From assembly GCA_965229505.1 (NCBI GenBank), contig OZ245881.1, positions 2,666,001 to 2,730,000 of the forward strand: a stretch of 64,000 nucleotides of DNA, given 5' to 3'. Positions 27,970 to 36,316 of this stretch are shown in pieces. The position numbers and the translations under genes are program-made. Under the pieces are notes generated by a model, which made no database searches, was not told the DNA's origin, and worked only from the letters and a program-made list of their open reading frames with translations. This DNA is from UBA6059 sp040219045. Its GTDB lineage: Bacteria > Bacteroidota > Bacteroidia > Cytophagales > Cyclobacteriaceae. Within the stretch, counting starts at the first letter, position 1. Each line of letters begins with the position of its first letter.

Positions 27970-28398
27970 CTATGGATTGATAATTTCAGCGTCTTCAATG
28001 ATATACATCAGACGATCGGGATCATCCGGATTTAGCTTCAGAATACCTCTCACGGTGATCGCCGCATCGGTAAATCTCACTTCTGATTTTGTCTTCACTT
28101 CAGCGACGGTCTCGGGACCAGCGCCTCCACAAAAAAAGCAAATATTAAACGGTAGTGCGGAAAGCACAAAATACTGCTGGCCGATCATATCATCCAGCGG
28201 GATCATATAGCCCTTGAGCGTGATGGGCTGGTTGTCCAGCTTAAGGACGGATTCTCCAAATTTCGGGTACGAAATCTCATAGCCCTGCTCCTGATCCATC
28301 CTGGTCAATATCTCTACATCGGTGAGCAGTTTCCAGTTGCCCTGTGCCAGTGTGGACACATTGCTAAGTATAAATATGATGAGTATGACGGCCCTCAT
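27970..28398 (-). CDS. Secreted DUF3299-like protein
   Basis: A 142-residue exported protein with a signal peptide (AVILIIFILSNVSTLAQ) and the family pattern of a GYMIPLD strand followed by FVLSALPFNICFFCGGAGPE, i.e. an OB-fold-like domain with a CxxC pair. DUF3299-type proteins are often encoded beside lipoprotein-export-type or MacB-type ABC transporters. That is also seen here, since it is divergent from a LolD-like ATPase. A role in handling metal or a redox cofactor is possible because of the CFFC motif, but this is inference. Confidence 0.6.
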   Translation of the reverse strand: MRAVILIIFILSNVSTLAQGNWKLLTDVEILTRMDQEQGYEISYPKFGESVLKLDNQPITLKGYMIPLDDMIGQQYFVLSALPFNICFFCGGAGPETVAEVKTKSEVRFTDAAITVRGILKLNPDDPDRLMYIIEDAEIINP

Positions 28399-28467
28399 GC
28401 CTCGAAGATAACCCTTAACTTTGATTGGCCGTTTTCAATTCGGTTGGTAGATCATAATAAAGAATGA

Positions 28468-29184
28468 ATGTCTGAAATCATCCACACCAAGGATATTGCT
28501 CGACGCTACGTGATGGGTAGTGAGGTGATCCATGCGCTAAAGTCTATTTCTATCCAAATCAATAAGGGGGAGTATGTGGCATTTATGGGCCCGTCGGGTT
28601 CTGGTAAGTCTACGTTGATGAATATCATCGGCTGCCTCGACTCTCCTACCGGAGGAAATTATGTGCTCAATGGCAAGGATGTTAGCCGCATGACGGAGAA
28701 CGAATTGGCCGAAGTGCGCAATAAGGAGATTGGGTTCGTCTTCCAGACTTTCAATCTGCTACCTCGAGCGTCGGCTTTGGAAAATGTGGCCTTGCCACTG
28801 GTCTATGCCGGGTATGATCGACGCTCCCGTGAGGAGAAAGCGCTCAAGACGCTCCAGGGTGTAGGTCTGGGTGATCGAGCGACTCATAAACCTAACGAGC
28901 TATCAGGGGGTCAGCGACAGAGGGTGGCGATTGCAAGAGCGCTGGTCAACAATCCAAGTATTATCCTTGCCGATGAGCCTACCGGAAATCTGGACTCGAA
29001 AACCTCTTACGATATCATGGACCTATTTCAGAAACTCCATGATGCTGGCAATACTATAATTATGGTAACTCATGAGGAGGATATTGCGCAGTATGCCCAT
29101 CGGGTCATCAGGTTGAAAGATGGCTTGATAGAATCGGACAATATCAATGAGGACATTAGGCGGTCGGCACTAGAGAAAGCATAA
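28468..29184 (+). CDS. ABC transporter ATPase of the LolD/MacB type
   Basis: A 238-residue ATPase with Walker A GPSGSGKST at 41-49, signature LSGGQRQR, Walker B IILADEPTGNLD and the H-loop MVTHEED. The DEPTGNLDS sequence and compact size are typical of the LolD/FtsE/MacB class, which works with FtsX-type permeases to move lipoproteins, peptides or drugs. No permease gene is adjacent; FtsX-type permeases such as the one at 32122 could be its partner. It is followed one base later by the adenosyltransferase gene. Confidence 0.92.
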   Translation: MSEIIHTKDIARRYVMGSEVIHALKSISIQINKGEYVAFMGPSGSGKSTLMNIIGCLDSPTGGNYVLNGKDVSRMTENELAEVRNKEIGFVFQTFNLLPRASALENVALPLVYAGYDRRSREEKALKTLQGVGLGDRATHKPNELSGGQRQRVAIARALVNNPSIILADEPTGNLDSKTSYDIMDLFQKLHDAGNTIIMVTHEEDIAQYAHRVIRLKDGLIESDNINEDIRRSALEKA

Positions 29185-29185
29185 G

Positions 29186-29734
29186 ATGAAAATATATACT
29201 AAGACAGGAGACAAAGGCACCACCAGCTTGCTCGGAGGCACGCGAGTATCTAAGGGACATCTACGAATAGAAGCCTATGGCACTGTTGATGAACTCAATA
29301 GCTGGATGGGACTTATTAGAGACGAGAGCCCCTCCCAGGAGCGGAAGCAGCTCATCGCGGAGGTCCAGGAGCGGTTATTTACGCTAGGGTCACACCTGGC
29401 ACTGGATGATGACCAATCTAAGATCAAGGTGCCCGACCTGAAGGAGGCAGATATACAGCTACTTGAGGAGGCCATAGACACCATGGATACAAAACTACCT
29501 GCGCTAAAGAATTTCATTCTGCCAGGTGGTCATCCGGCAGTTTCTCATACGCATATTGCGCGATGTGTCTGCCGAAGAGCAGAGCGCCAGGTGATCCGTT
29601 TGTCAGAGGAGGCACCCGTAGCAGAGCTGATTGTCCAGTATCTCAACCGCCTTTCGGACTACCTTTTCATGCTATCGCGAATGATTGCAGCAGAGGTAAA
29701 TGCCGATGAAATACCATGGAAACCGCGGGGGTAG
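29186..29734 (+). CDS. Cob(I)yrinic acid a,c-diamide adenosyltransferase, PduO type
   Basis: A 182-residue ATP:cobalamin adenosyltransferase. The N-terminal MKIYTKTGDKGTTSLLGG with its following serine forms the ATP-binding loop, RIEAYGTVDELNSWMGL is the conserved helix, and the CVCRRAERQVIRL segment with VQYLNRLSDYLFMLSR is the C-terminal signature. The enzyme makes adenosylcobalamin in the cytoplasm. It starts one base after the ABC ATPase stop codon, so the two share a transcript although no functional link is obvious. Confidence 0.95.
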   Translation: MKIYTKTGDKGTTSLLGGTRVSKGHLRIEAYGTVDELNSWMGLIRDESPSQERKQLIAEVQERLFTLGSHLALDDDQSKIKVPDLKEADIQLLEEAIDTMDTKLPALKNFILPGGHPAVSHTHIARCVCRRAERQVIRLSEEAPVAELIVQYLNRLSDYLFMLSRMIAAEVNADEIPWKPRG

Positions 29735-29737
29735 AAT

Positions 29738-29770
29738 TCGTTTAATTACGGCAAGCATTTTGTATTTTTG
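29738..29770 (+). promoter_or_regulatory. ilvE: Candidate ilvE promoter
   Basis: TATTTTTG at 29763-29770 is an exact match to the Bacteroidota -7 box TAnnTTTG, with a GTTTA about 20 bp upstream as a partial -33 box. It lies 31 bp before the chosen ilvE start. Confidence 0.5.
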
Positions 29771-29801
29771 CCGTCAGTATAGCCTTCTTAATTCTAAAAC
29801 A

Positions 29802-30866
29802 ATGGTCGAAACGTTGGACATCAAAGTCAAAAAAATAGGAGAATCTAAGCTGCAGACTATCGATATGAACGATATCCAGTTTGGTAAGAATTACTCTGAT
29901 CACATGTTCATAGCGGACTACCGCAATGGCGAATGGCATGACTTCAGGATTGTGCCTTATGGCAACCTGTCGCTTTCACCAGCATGTACCACACTACATT
30001 ATGGACAGACGATCTTTGAAGGCCTCAAGGCTTACAAGAATGTCGACGGTGAGATAGTAGTATTCAGGCCGGATGCCAACGCACGCAGAATGAACGTGAG
30101 TGCCGAGCGTATGTGCATCCCGGAGTTGCCTGAGGATATCTTCCTATCGGGAATGAGAGAACTCATCAAACTCGACAGCAACTGGGTGCCTGATCGACCA
30201 AATACCTCTTTATATATCAGGCCGTTCATATTTGCAACCGACCCATTCATCGGGATCCGACCTGCTGACAATTTCATGTTTGTCATCATCACCAGTCCGG
30301 TAGGTGCTTACTACTCCAAGCCTGTAAAGGTTAAAGTAGAAGAGCATTACACCCGCGCTGTGGCAGGGGGTACTGGATTTGCCAAAACTGCGGCGAACTA
30401 TGCTGCGGCGCTATACCCGGCCGTAAAAGCTCAAAAAGACGGCTATGACCAGCTGATCTGGACTGATGGCAAGGAGCATAAACAAATCGAAGAGTCAGGT
30501 ACGATGAACATCATGTTTGTGATCAATGACACTTTGCTTACTGCACCTATCGGTGATACCATCCTTGATGGCATCACCAGAGACAGTGTTATCACATTGG
30601 CTAAGGATGCTGGTATGAAAGTAGAAATCAGGCCGATCTCCGTAGAGGAAGTGATTGGTGCGATCAAAAAAGGAGAGGTACAGGAAGCTTTCGGATGTGG
30701 TACCGCAGCGACAATTGCTCAGATCAAGTCGATCGGACACGATGGCATTGACTATGAACTGCCAGAGGTATCCACGCGCAAGTACTCTAATGGATTTTTG
30801 CAAAAGCTTGATGATATCAAGCTAGGCAAAGAGCCTGATCCGCACAATTGGATATTCAAGGTATAG
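29802..30866 (+). CDS. ilvE: Branched-chain amino acid aminotransferase
   Basis: A 354-residue fold-type IV PLP enzyme. Visible landmarks include the N-terminal GNLSLSPACTTLHYGQTIFEGLKAY, the R-x-Y-type IRPFIFATDPFIGIRPADNF, the lysine-bearing GFAKTAANYAAALYPAVKAQKDGYDQLIW with the Schiff-base Lys in this segment, and the EESGTMNIMFV phosphate/cofactor loop. Length and motifs match the class seen in Bacteroidota and mitochondria. It interconverts Leu, Ile and Val with their keto acids. The start at 29802 follows a good promoter; an upstream in-frame ATG at 29700 lies within the previous gene. Confidence 0.95.
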   Translation: MVETLDIKVKKIGESKLQTIDMNDIQFGKNYSDHMFIADYRNGEWHDFRIVPYGNLSLSPACTTLHYGQTIFEGLKAYKNVDGEIVVFRPDANARRMNVSAERMCIPELPEDIFLSGMRELIKLDSNWVPDRPNTSLYIRPFIFATDPFIGIRPADNFMFVIITSPVGAYYSKPVKVKVEEHYTRAVAGGTGFAKTAANYAAALYPAVKAQKDGYDQLIWTDGKEHKQIEESGTMNIMFVINDTLLTAPIGDTILDGITRDSVITLAKDAGMKVEIRPISVEEVIGAIKKGEVQEAFGCGTAATIAQIKSIGHDGIDYELPEVSTRKYSNGFLQKLDDIKLGKEPDPHNWIFKV

Positions 30867-30923
30867 TCAGCTATTGCTTTTGGGATAAGTGCCACACTTC
30901 TTAAAGATATGATGAGCACTGAA

Positions 30924-31010
30924 TTTTCAGCATTTCAAAAGCACCCTAAATCCCTCTTTGGAGAGGGTAAAGGGAGAGGTCATAAAAAAACGCTTTTGGC
31001 ATGCTGAAAA
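30924..31010. repeat. Hairpin repeat element, copy 2
   Basis: Arms TTTTCAGCATTTCAAAAGC (30924-30942) and GCTTTTGGCATGCTGAAAA (30992-31010) pair at 17 of 19 positions. The 49-bp core ATCCCTCTTTGGAGAGGG ... AAAGGGAGAGGTCAT matches the core of the element at 27835-27924, but the arms differ completely. Confidence 0.78.
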
Positions 31011-31033
31011 TGGAACCATCAAGGTCACTTAGT

Positions 31034-31058
31034 AAATCCACCTTTGGGTGGATTTTTG
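31034..31058 (+). terminator. Terminator-like hairpin after ilvE
   Basis: AAATCCACC / GGTGGATTT with a short loop and a T5 run. It lies between the hairpin element and the start of the next gene and would end transcripts coming from ilvE. Confidence 0.7.
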
Positions 31059-31070
31059 CATTTAGGAGAT

Positions 31071-31583
31071 ATGGGTCGTCTATGTTTCCTATTGATTCTG
31101 GTAAGTAGCCTATCGGCAACTGCACAAGACAGTTACCTCTACCTCAACAAACTTGGTCGCACGACTAAGGTCAAATTCTTTGAGCAAGAAACTATTCGAT
31201 TTAAGCTCAAAGGAGATGATTACTTCACTTCCGGTAGGATCACTGGCTTTGAAGCTGAGGCCATCAAAGTGGAAAATGTAGCTATACAACTGAAGGAAAT
31301 AGAGTCGATCGACATTCGTGACAAGAACTTCAGCATGTTTAGCTTCAGGAGTACGCCCGGTAAGCTAGCGTTTGCCGGATATGGCTATGTTTTCATCGAT
31401 TGGTTCAATAGGAGGGTAGTGGCCGGCGAGCAAAAAGCCGGAATAGATATGCGTGTGGCAGCAGTGTCTACAGGACTAATTGGGACGGGTTATTTGCTCA
31501 AAGCACTCAGAAAGAAGTATTTTACGGTAGGTAGAAGAAAAGTTATAGCCATTATCAATACCAACTATCAAATCGACTCATGA
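31071..31583 (+). CDS. Secreted protein of unknown function, tandem paralogue A
   Basis: A 170-residue protein with a signal peptide (LCFLLILVSSLSATAQ). A beta-rich core of about 90 residues (YLYLNKLGRTTKVKFFEQE, IRFKLKGDDYFTSGRI, IESIDIRDK) is followed by one or two hydrophobic segments (KLAFAGYGYVFIDWF; VSTGLIGTGYLLKAL). The next gene encodes a clear paralogue with the same plan. The start at 31071 is chosen because it follows an AGGAG eight bases upstream and begins the signal peptide. Function unknown; such proteins are common in Cytophagales. Confidence 0.75.
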   Translation: MGRLCFLLILVSSLSATAQDSYLYLNKLGRTTKVKFFEQETIRFKLKGDDYFTSGRITGFEAEAIKVENVAIQLKEIESIDIRDKNFSMFSFRSTPGKLAFAGYGYVFIDWFNRRVVAGEQKAGIDMRVAAVSTGLIGTGYLLKALRKKYFTVGRRKVIAIINTNYQIDS

Positions 31584-32125
31584 ACACACATTGGTCTCGA
31601 TTTAAGCTTTCAGGTTTCCAGCTTCGGCTGCTTTGTACCGTTGTTATCTGCTTGGCAATTCACTTTGCGGCCAGCGCCCAACCGTATCTATACCTCAACC
31701 AGATCGGCAAAAGGGGCAATTACAAATACTTCGAAAAAGAGACCATCCGATTCAAACTCAAGGGGGATGACACCTTTAGCGTTGGACTGATTACCGGACT
31801 TGGAGATAATTACATCCGTTTTGATCAAAATATCATTTCGCTGGATAGCATTGAGATGATAGACATCAGAGATAAGAAGAGGGTACTATCTTTTCCGGCA
31901 ACAGCCACACGACTGGCCGCCTACGGAGGATATGCTTACGCATTGATAGACTGGTTCAATGCATCTGTAGTCTACGATGATGGATCAAGTCTAAACGAGG
32001 GTGTGCTTATTGGAGCAACTGGATTGCTAGGATTGAGCTATGGGCTGCAGGCTATCCAGCGAAAATATTTTAGAGTGGGGAGGGGTAATTCTCTCACCAT
32101 CATTAACCCTCCCAGAGGCTACTAA
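31580..32125 (+). CDS. Secreted protein of unknown function, tandem paralogue B
   Basis: A 181-residue protein, start overlapping the stop of its neighbour (ATGA at 31580-31583). After a longer signal peptide (TVVICLAIHFAASAQ) it shares YLYLNQIGK, ETIRFKLKGDD, ITGL and IEMIDIRDK with paralogue A at the same spacing and likewise ends in IDWFN plus a glycine-rich hydrophobic segment and a KYFRVGR motif. This is a recent-looking but already diverged tandem duplication. The two products may form a heteromer. It converges on the permease gene with a 4-bp overlap. Confidence 0.75.
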   Translation: MNTHWSRFKLSGFQLRLLCTVVICLAIHFAASAQPYLYLNQIGKRGNYKYFEKETIRFKLKGDDTFSVGLITGLGDNYIRFDQNIISLDSIEMIDIRDKKRVLSFPATATRLAAYGGYAYALIDWFNASVVYDDGSSLNEGVLIGATGLLGLSYGLQAIQRKYFRVGRGNSLTIINPPRGY

Positions 32126-34725
32126 CGCTCCCGAAGGTGAGTTGTCAAACCACCATTGGCGGCCTGATATGAGCGTATACCCACAATGGCATAGGCGAGT
32201 ACTAAGGTGACCAGTCCAGCAGCAGCAAACAGTAGAGGGCTCAGTGTGATTCGATAGGCAAAGTCACTGATCCATGCATCCATGACCCAGAAAGCCAGCG
32301 GTAGGCCAATTGCATTCGCAATAATCACCAGAAGCAAGAAATTCTTCGACAACAGATGCACTACATGCTGCGTCTCGGCTCCCAGGACTTTGCGCACTGC
32401 GATCTCATTGAGCCGGTCTTTGATGGCGATGTTGACGATACCGAGCATGCCCGTGAAAGCGATGAATATCGAAAGGATGGTAAGACAAAGGAGGACCTTG
32501 GCTAAGCGCTCCTCATTGCTGTGAAGTTCCTCAAATGACTGATCCATAAAATAGCTTTCCATGGGGCTACCGATAGTGAGGTCACTCCAGACATTTTCGA
32601 GTTGCTGGATGTTTTGACTGAGGTTAGTGCCAGACAACCTGATCATAAGGTTAGGTAGAGACCTATCTCTGTGAAGGAATGCGAAAGGTCGAATTTCTGA
32701 TTTGAAATTAGAGAAGTGAAAATCCTTTACCACACCGATGATTTTCCCATAGATGAGTGAGTCCTGGACATTATCCAGTACAACGCTCTGGCCTATCTGG
32801 TCAGGGCTGATTCCAAGTTCTTTAAGGGCGGTTTCGTTGACAATCATAGTCAGACCTTCCGCATCAGAGGAAATGGATTCGTCAAAGTTTCTGCCCTGGA
32901 TCAAATCAAACTCCATTGTCTCCAAATAGTCTGGAGTTACTAGCGCATAGTTCATCAAGACATCATCAGGATAGCCAACGGAGAAAGTCCAGTTGATCCC
33001 GCCGATGATCCCGTTGCTAAGGCCGGTCGACTTCACAAATGGTAATTGATTCAGCTGGTTCATCAGCACTTTCTGATCAGCTACATCATCGGCATTCTCT
33101 ACTACCAGCACTTGCTCTTTGTTGAAGCCCATGTCGGAGTTTTTAAAGAGCATGAGCTGCTCATAGACCACCAGGGTCCCGATGATCATAACTACTGAAA
33201 TGGCGAACTGGATGATTAACAGGCCATTTCTAAGGTCGAAGCTTTTTTTGTTGCCCTTACCAGAATGAAGATTAACCTCATCCAGCCTTGAAAAATGCAT
33301 TGCCAGATATAGACCAGTGAACAATCCAATAAACAACACAGTGCCGACAATACTAAAAAAAGGTGCGATGTGATCAGGATCAAACAAACTCATGCTCCTA
33401 CCGAATAAGTCAGTCATCTGTGTAAGGGCGAGTTCAGCGATCAAACCACCTACTACTACAGAAATAAGTGTAATGAGCATTGCCTCGACCACAAACTGTC
33501 CGATAAGGTTGGCTCTGCCTGCCCCAAAGGACTTGCGAACACTGACTTCTTTCACTCTTTTGATAAGTCCTCCGATGGTCAGATTTAGATAATTGATCAA
33601 TGAAATAAGCAGAATGAAAATGCCGACCGCTTCAAAAATCCGAATGTTGCTCATACTGCCGTTGGCGCCAAGTTCCCATTTCAGTGAGGATTTTAGATGA
33701 ATGTCCTCAAGGGCTTGAGAATAAAAAATAGGAGGAGATATGGAATCTGCCGGATTGTACTTGAGATAAAGGGGTTGCAGCTTTTCCTCAAAAGCACCTG
33801 GATCTGTGCCGTTTTGGAGCTTGACGTAAGTATAGTAGTTGTACCACCCCCACGACTCATCAATATTTCGATCAGGGAAATGTATCGGCATGAGAAAATC
33901 AAATGTGAAATGTGAGTTGTGTGGCACATCTTCAATTACGCCGCTAACGATCATTTTACGATTATCATCATTGAAGAGCGTGAGTTCCTGTCCAATGGGA
34001 TTTTCATCACCAAAATACTTCCGGGCCATGCTCTGAGTCAGAACACTATTCGATGGATCGGAGAGCATCCCACTAGGATTGCCAGCTATGATTTTATAAG
34101 AGAAGACGTCAAGAAACTGAGGGTCTACCCGGAATACTTCTTCTTCGTAGTATTGATGCGCTCTATCCGTGCCGATGAGAAATTTCCCTCCCCATGAAGG
34201 AAAAATGCGGGTGACGCGCTCTACTTCCGGTAGGTCGGCCGCTAGTGCCGGAGCTAATGCCGGAGGGGTGGTGGCGTCAGGAATCACCTTGCCCTCAAAG
34301 ACAAAATCTTTGACCACACGTCGAATACGGTCTGTATCCTCGTAATGGCTGTCGAAGCTCTTTTCGCCGCTCAAATAGATGAAAATGAATAGAAAGCACG
34401 CAATCCCAACGGAAAGACTTCCAATGTTGAAGAGCGAGCTAGCCCAGTGTTTGGAGATATACCGAAAGGAGAATTTGATGTAGTTGTTGATCATGATCCA
34501 TTTATTTGAGTTTTGACTTTTCTTCATTGAATGGGGTCTCAGAAACCCCAGGACATAATACCAGTAGATCCAGTTGGCTTTGCGTAGGGAGGATTTTTCG
34601 CAAAGCAGTAAAAAGTATTCTTCCAGATCACCTTCGATTTCTTCCAGCAAATAGGGATCGCAGAACCAGTGGAGCAACCGTCTCGCAAGCTTGGGAGGGC
34701 GTGGTATGGGCTGGTTAGAAGCCAC
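32122..34725 (-). CDS. FtsX/MacB-type ABC permease with N-terminal cytoplasmic extension
   Basis: An 867-residue membrane protein. The first 90 residues (RPPKLARRLLHWFCDPYLLEEIEGDLEEYF and following) form the soluble extension found in a large Bacteroidota/Acidobacteria family of permeases. After that come a first helix (SSLFNIGSLSVGIACFLFIFIY), a MacB-type periplasmic domain, three helices near 380-510, a second periplasmic domain and three C-terminal helices (FtsX repeat two, with IKDRLNEIAVRKVLGA). The GTG at 34725 is the natural start. It overlaps the PadR gene by 11 bp and puts the conserved RLL-WFC motif near the N-terminus; the longer frame to 34869 would lie inside padR. The ATPase partner is not adjacent. 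Confidence 0.9.
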   Translation of the reverse strand: MASNQPIPRPPKLARRLLHWFCDPYLLEEIEGDLEEYFLLLCEKSSLRKANWIYWYYVLGFLRPHSMKKSQNSNKWIMINNYIKFSFRYISKHWASSLFNIGSLSVGIACFLFIFIYLSGEKSFDSHYEDTDRIRRVVKDFVFEGKVIPDATTPPALAPALAADLPEVERVTRIFPSWGGKFLIGTDRAHQYYEEEVFRVDPQFLDVFSYKIIAGNPSGMLSDPSNSVLTQSMARKYFGDENPIGQELTLFNDDNRKMIVSGVIEDVPHNSHFTFDFLMPIHFPDRNIDESWGWYNYYTYVKLQNGTDPGAFEEKLQPLYLKYNPADSISPPIFYSQALEDIHLKSSLKWELGANGSMSNIRIFEAVGIFILLISLINYLNLTIGGLIKRVKEVSVRKSFGAGRANLIGQFVVEAMLITLISVVVGGLIAELALTQMTDLFGRSMSLFDPDHIAPFFSIVGTVLFIGLFTGLYLAMHFSRLDEVNLHSGKGNKKSFDLRNGLLIIQFAISVVMIIGTLVVYEQLMLFKNSDMGFNKEQVLVVENADDVADQKVLMNQLNQLPFVKSTGLSNGIIGGINWTFSVGYPDDVLMNYALVTPDYLETMEFDLIQGRNFDESISSDAEGLTMIVNETALKELGISPDQIGQSVVLDNVQDSLIYGKIIGVVKDFHFSNFKSEIRPFAFLHRDRSLPNLMIRLSGTNLSQNIQQLENVWSDLTIGSPMESYFMDQSFEELHSNEERLAKVLLCLTILSIFIAFTGMLGIVNIAIKDRLNEIAVRKVLGAETQHVVHLLSKNFLLLVIIANAIGLPLAFWVMDAWISDFAYRITLSPLLFAAAGLVTLVLAYAIVGIRSYQAANGGLTTHLRER

Positions 34726-35062
34726 CGAGTTGGACGTTTTTCCAGGAGAGCTCTGGTATTTTATCCCAAAGCTGGTTGCGTAGGTCTCTATTGAGTTCGA
34801 GTGCTTTTTTACCCGAGGCAGTGATAGCGAAGAGTCGTTTTCTCCTTCCACCTCTTGCCGGAGTAGCACTGTCTAAGTCAGATTTGAGGAAGCCTTTCTC
34901 CTCGAGCCGACCCAGTCCGGCATGGATAGCACCCAATGCAGCGGCTCTTCCGGTGGAGGTTATGATTTCTTCCCTGATAGCTACACCGTAGGCATCAGGG
35001 TACAGTGATGCAACTACCAATAGCAGTAGCTCTTCAAATTCCCCAAGGTTGGTTCCCTTCAT
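34715..35062 (-). CDS. PadR-family transcriptional regulator
   Basis: A 115-residue PadR winged helix. Opening MKGTNLGEFEELLLLVVASL, then YGVAIREEI, GAIHAGLGRLEEKGFL and the wing GGRRKRLFAITASGKKAL are all typical. It is the regulator that habitually accompanies FtsX-type permeases with the N-terminal extension. The start at 35062 is chosen because the family begins with MKG-x-x-LGEFEE; further upstream sequence is promoter-like. A 13-bp inverted repeat sits just upstream and may be its operator. Confidence 0.9.
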   Translation of the reverse strand: MKGTNLGEFEELLLLVVASLYPDAYGVAIREEIITSTGRAAALGAIHAGLGRLEEKGFLKSDLDSATPARGGRRKRLFAITASGKKALELNRDLRNQLWDKIPELSWKNVQLGGF

Positions 35063-35063
35063 G

Positions 35064-35110
35064 TTTCGTATTTGTAGATTTGATAAATTCCGATTTATAC
35101 AAATACGAAA
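35064..35110 (-). promoter_or_regulatory. Candidate PadR operator
   Basis: TTTCGTATTTGTA at 35064-35076 and TACAAATACGAAA at 35098-35110 are perfect inverted repeats of 13 bp separated by 21 bp, starting 2 bp upstream of the padR start codon. The position suggests autoregulation of the padR-permease operon. Confidence 0.6.
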
Positions 35111-35160
35111 TATGGTGCCTCGGGTTACATTATTCCGATAGGATAGAATATCATTGAGCT

Positions 35161-35196
35161 TTTGTAAAGACAAGACGATGGGTTTGGATAAATTTG
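35161..35196 (+). promoter_or_regulatory. prfB: Candidate prfB promoter
   Basis: TAAATTTG at 35189-35196 matches TAnnTTTG exactly; TTTG at 35161-35164 could be the -33 box but with a spacer of 24 bp, longer than usual. It lies 25 bp before the prfB start codon. Confidence 0.45.
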
Positions 35197-35220
35197 CGCT
35201 TCATTTAAAAAGACATACCT

Positions 35221-36316
35221 ATGACAGTTGACCAACTGAAGGATGTGAAGGCGCGTATCTCGGCCTTGAGGAGGTATCTTTGACTATGATCGCAAGGTCA
35301 AAGAAGTAGAAGAAGAAGAAACCATCACGACTCAGCCTGATTTCTGGAACGATCCGGAGGAGGCAGAGAAAATCCTAAAAGGCATACAGGTCAAAAAGGC
35401 CTGGACAAGCAGTTTTGCTAGTCTACAGACCAAGCAGGAGGATATCGAAACACTCATGGAGTTTTATGAAGCTGGTGAGGTGGAGATGTCCGAGATCGAT
35501 GTGGAATATGAGAAGCTGATGACTGCCGTGGAGGAGTTGGAGTTTAAGAAAATGCTCTCCTCCGATGAGGATCAGCTCAGCGCGGTGATGGAGATCAACC
35601 CCGGCGCGGGTGGTACGGAAAGTCAGGATTGGGCAGAGATACTCATGCGCATGTACATCATGTGGGGGGAAAGCCACGGCTACAAAGTCAAGCAGCTCAA
35701 CTACCAGGCCGGAGATACTGCCGGACTAAAGTCTGCTACCCTGGAGTTTGATGGTGATCTGGCCTATGGCTACCTCAAAGCTGAGATTGGAGTGCACCGA
35801 CTCGTTCGGATATCGCCGTTTGACTCTGGAGGCCGTAGACATACTTCTTTCGCTTCCATCTATGTGTATCCGGTGGCTGACGACTCTATCGAGATTGAGA
35901 TCAACCCGGCTGATATTGAGTTTCAGACGTCCCGATCGGGAGGTGCCGGTGGTCAGAATGTCAATAAGGTGGAAACCAAAGTGCAGTTAACACACAAGCC
36001 TACCGGAATAGTGATAGTAGTGCAGGTTGAGCGGTCACAGCTGGCCAACAAAGAGCGGGCAATGAAGATGCTGAAGTCGCGACTGTACCAAATGGAGGTG
36101 GAGAAGCGCAATGCAGAGCGAGATAAGGTAGAAGCAGGGAAGATGAGGATCGATTTCGGGTCTCAGATCAGAAACTATGTGCTTCATCCCTACAAGCTGA
36201 TCAAGGACGCACGTACCGGATTTGAGCGTACGGATGTACAAAACGTATTGGATGGAGATCTTGACGATTTCATGAAGGCGGTGTTGATGGGACAGCAGGA
36301 ACCTACCGATTCATGA
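35221..36316 (+). CDS. prfB: Peptide chain release factor 2, with programmed +1 frameshift
   Basis: The ATG at 35221 opens a frame of 20 codons ending in CTT TGA (35278-35283). The sequence AGGAGG TATCTTTGAC there is the classic RF2 recoding site: internal Shine-Dalgarno, slippery CTT and UGA followed by C. Reading shifts +1 so that GAC at 35282 is decoded and translation continues to 36316, giving about 364 residues, the normal RF2 length. The anticodon-mimicking SPF tripeptide is at about 198-200 and the GGQ catalytic motif (SGGAGGQNVNKVET) at about 243-245. RF2 releases chains at UGA and UAA, so low RF2 favours the shift. The 3' end overlaps the MFS gene (ATGA). Confidence 0.97.

Noticed and set aside
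34726..34869. Longer N-terminus for the FtsX-type permease
   Set aside because: It would lie almost wholly within the padR coding sequence and adds no family-typical residues; GTG at 34725 fits.
35456..36316. prfB starting at an internal ATG
   Set aside because: The missing N-terminal 78 residues are encoded upstream through a classic +1 frameshift site.
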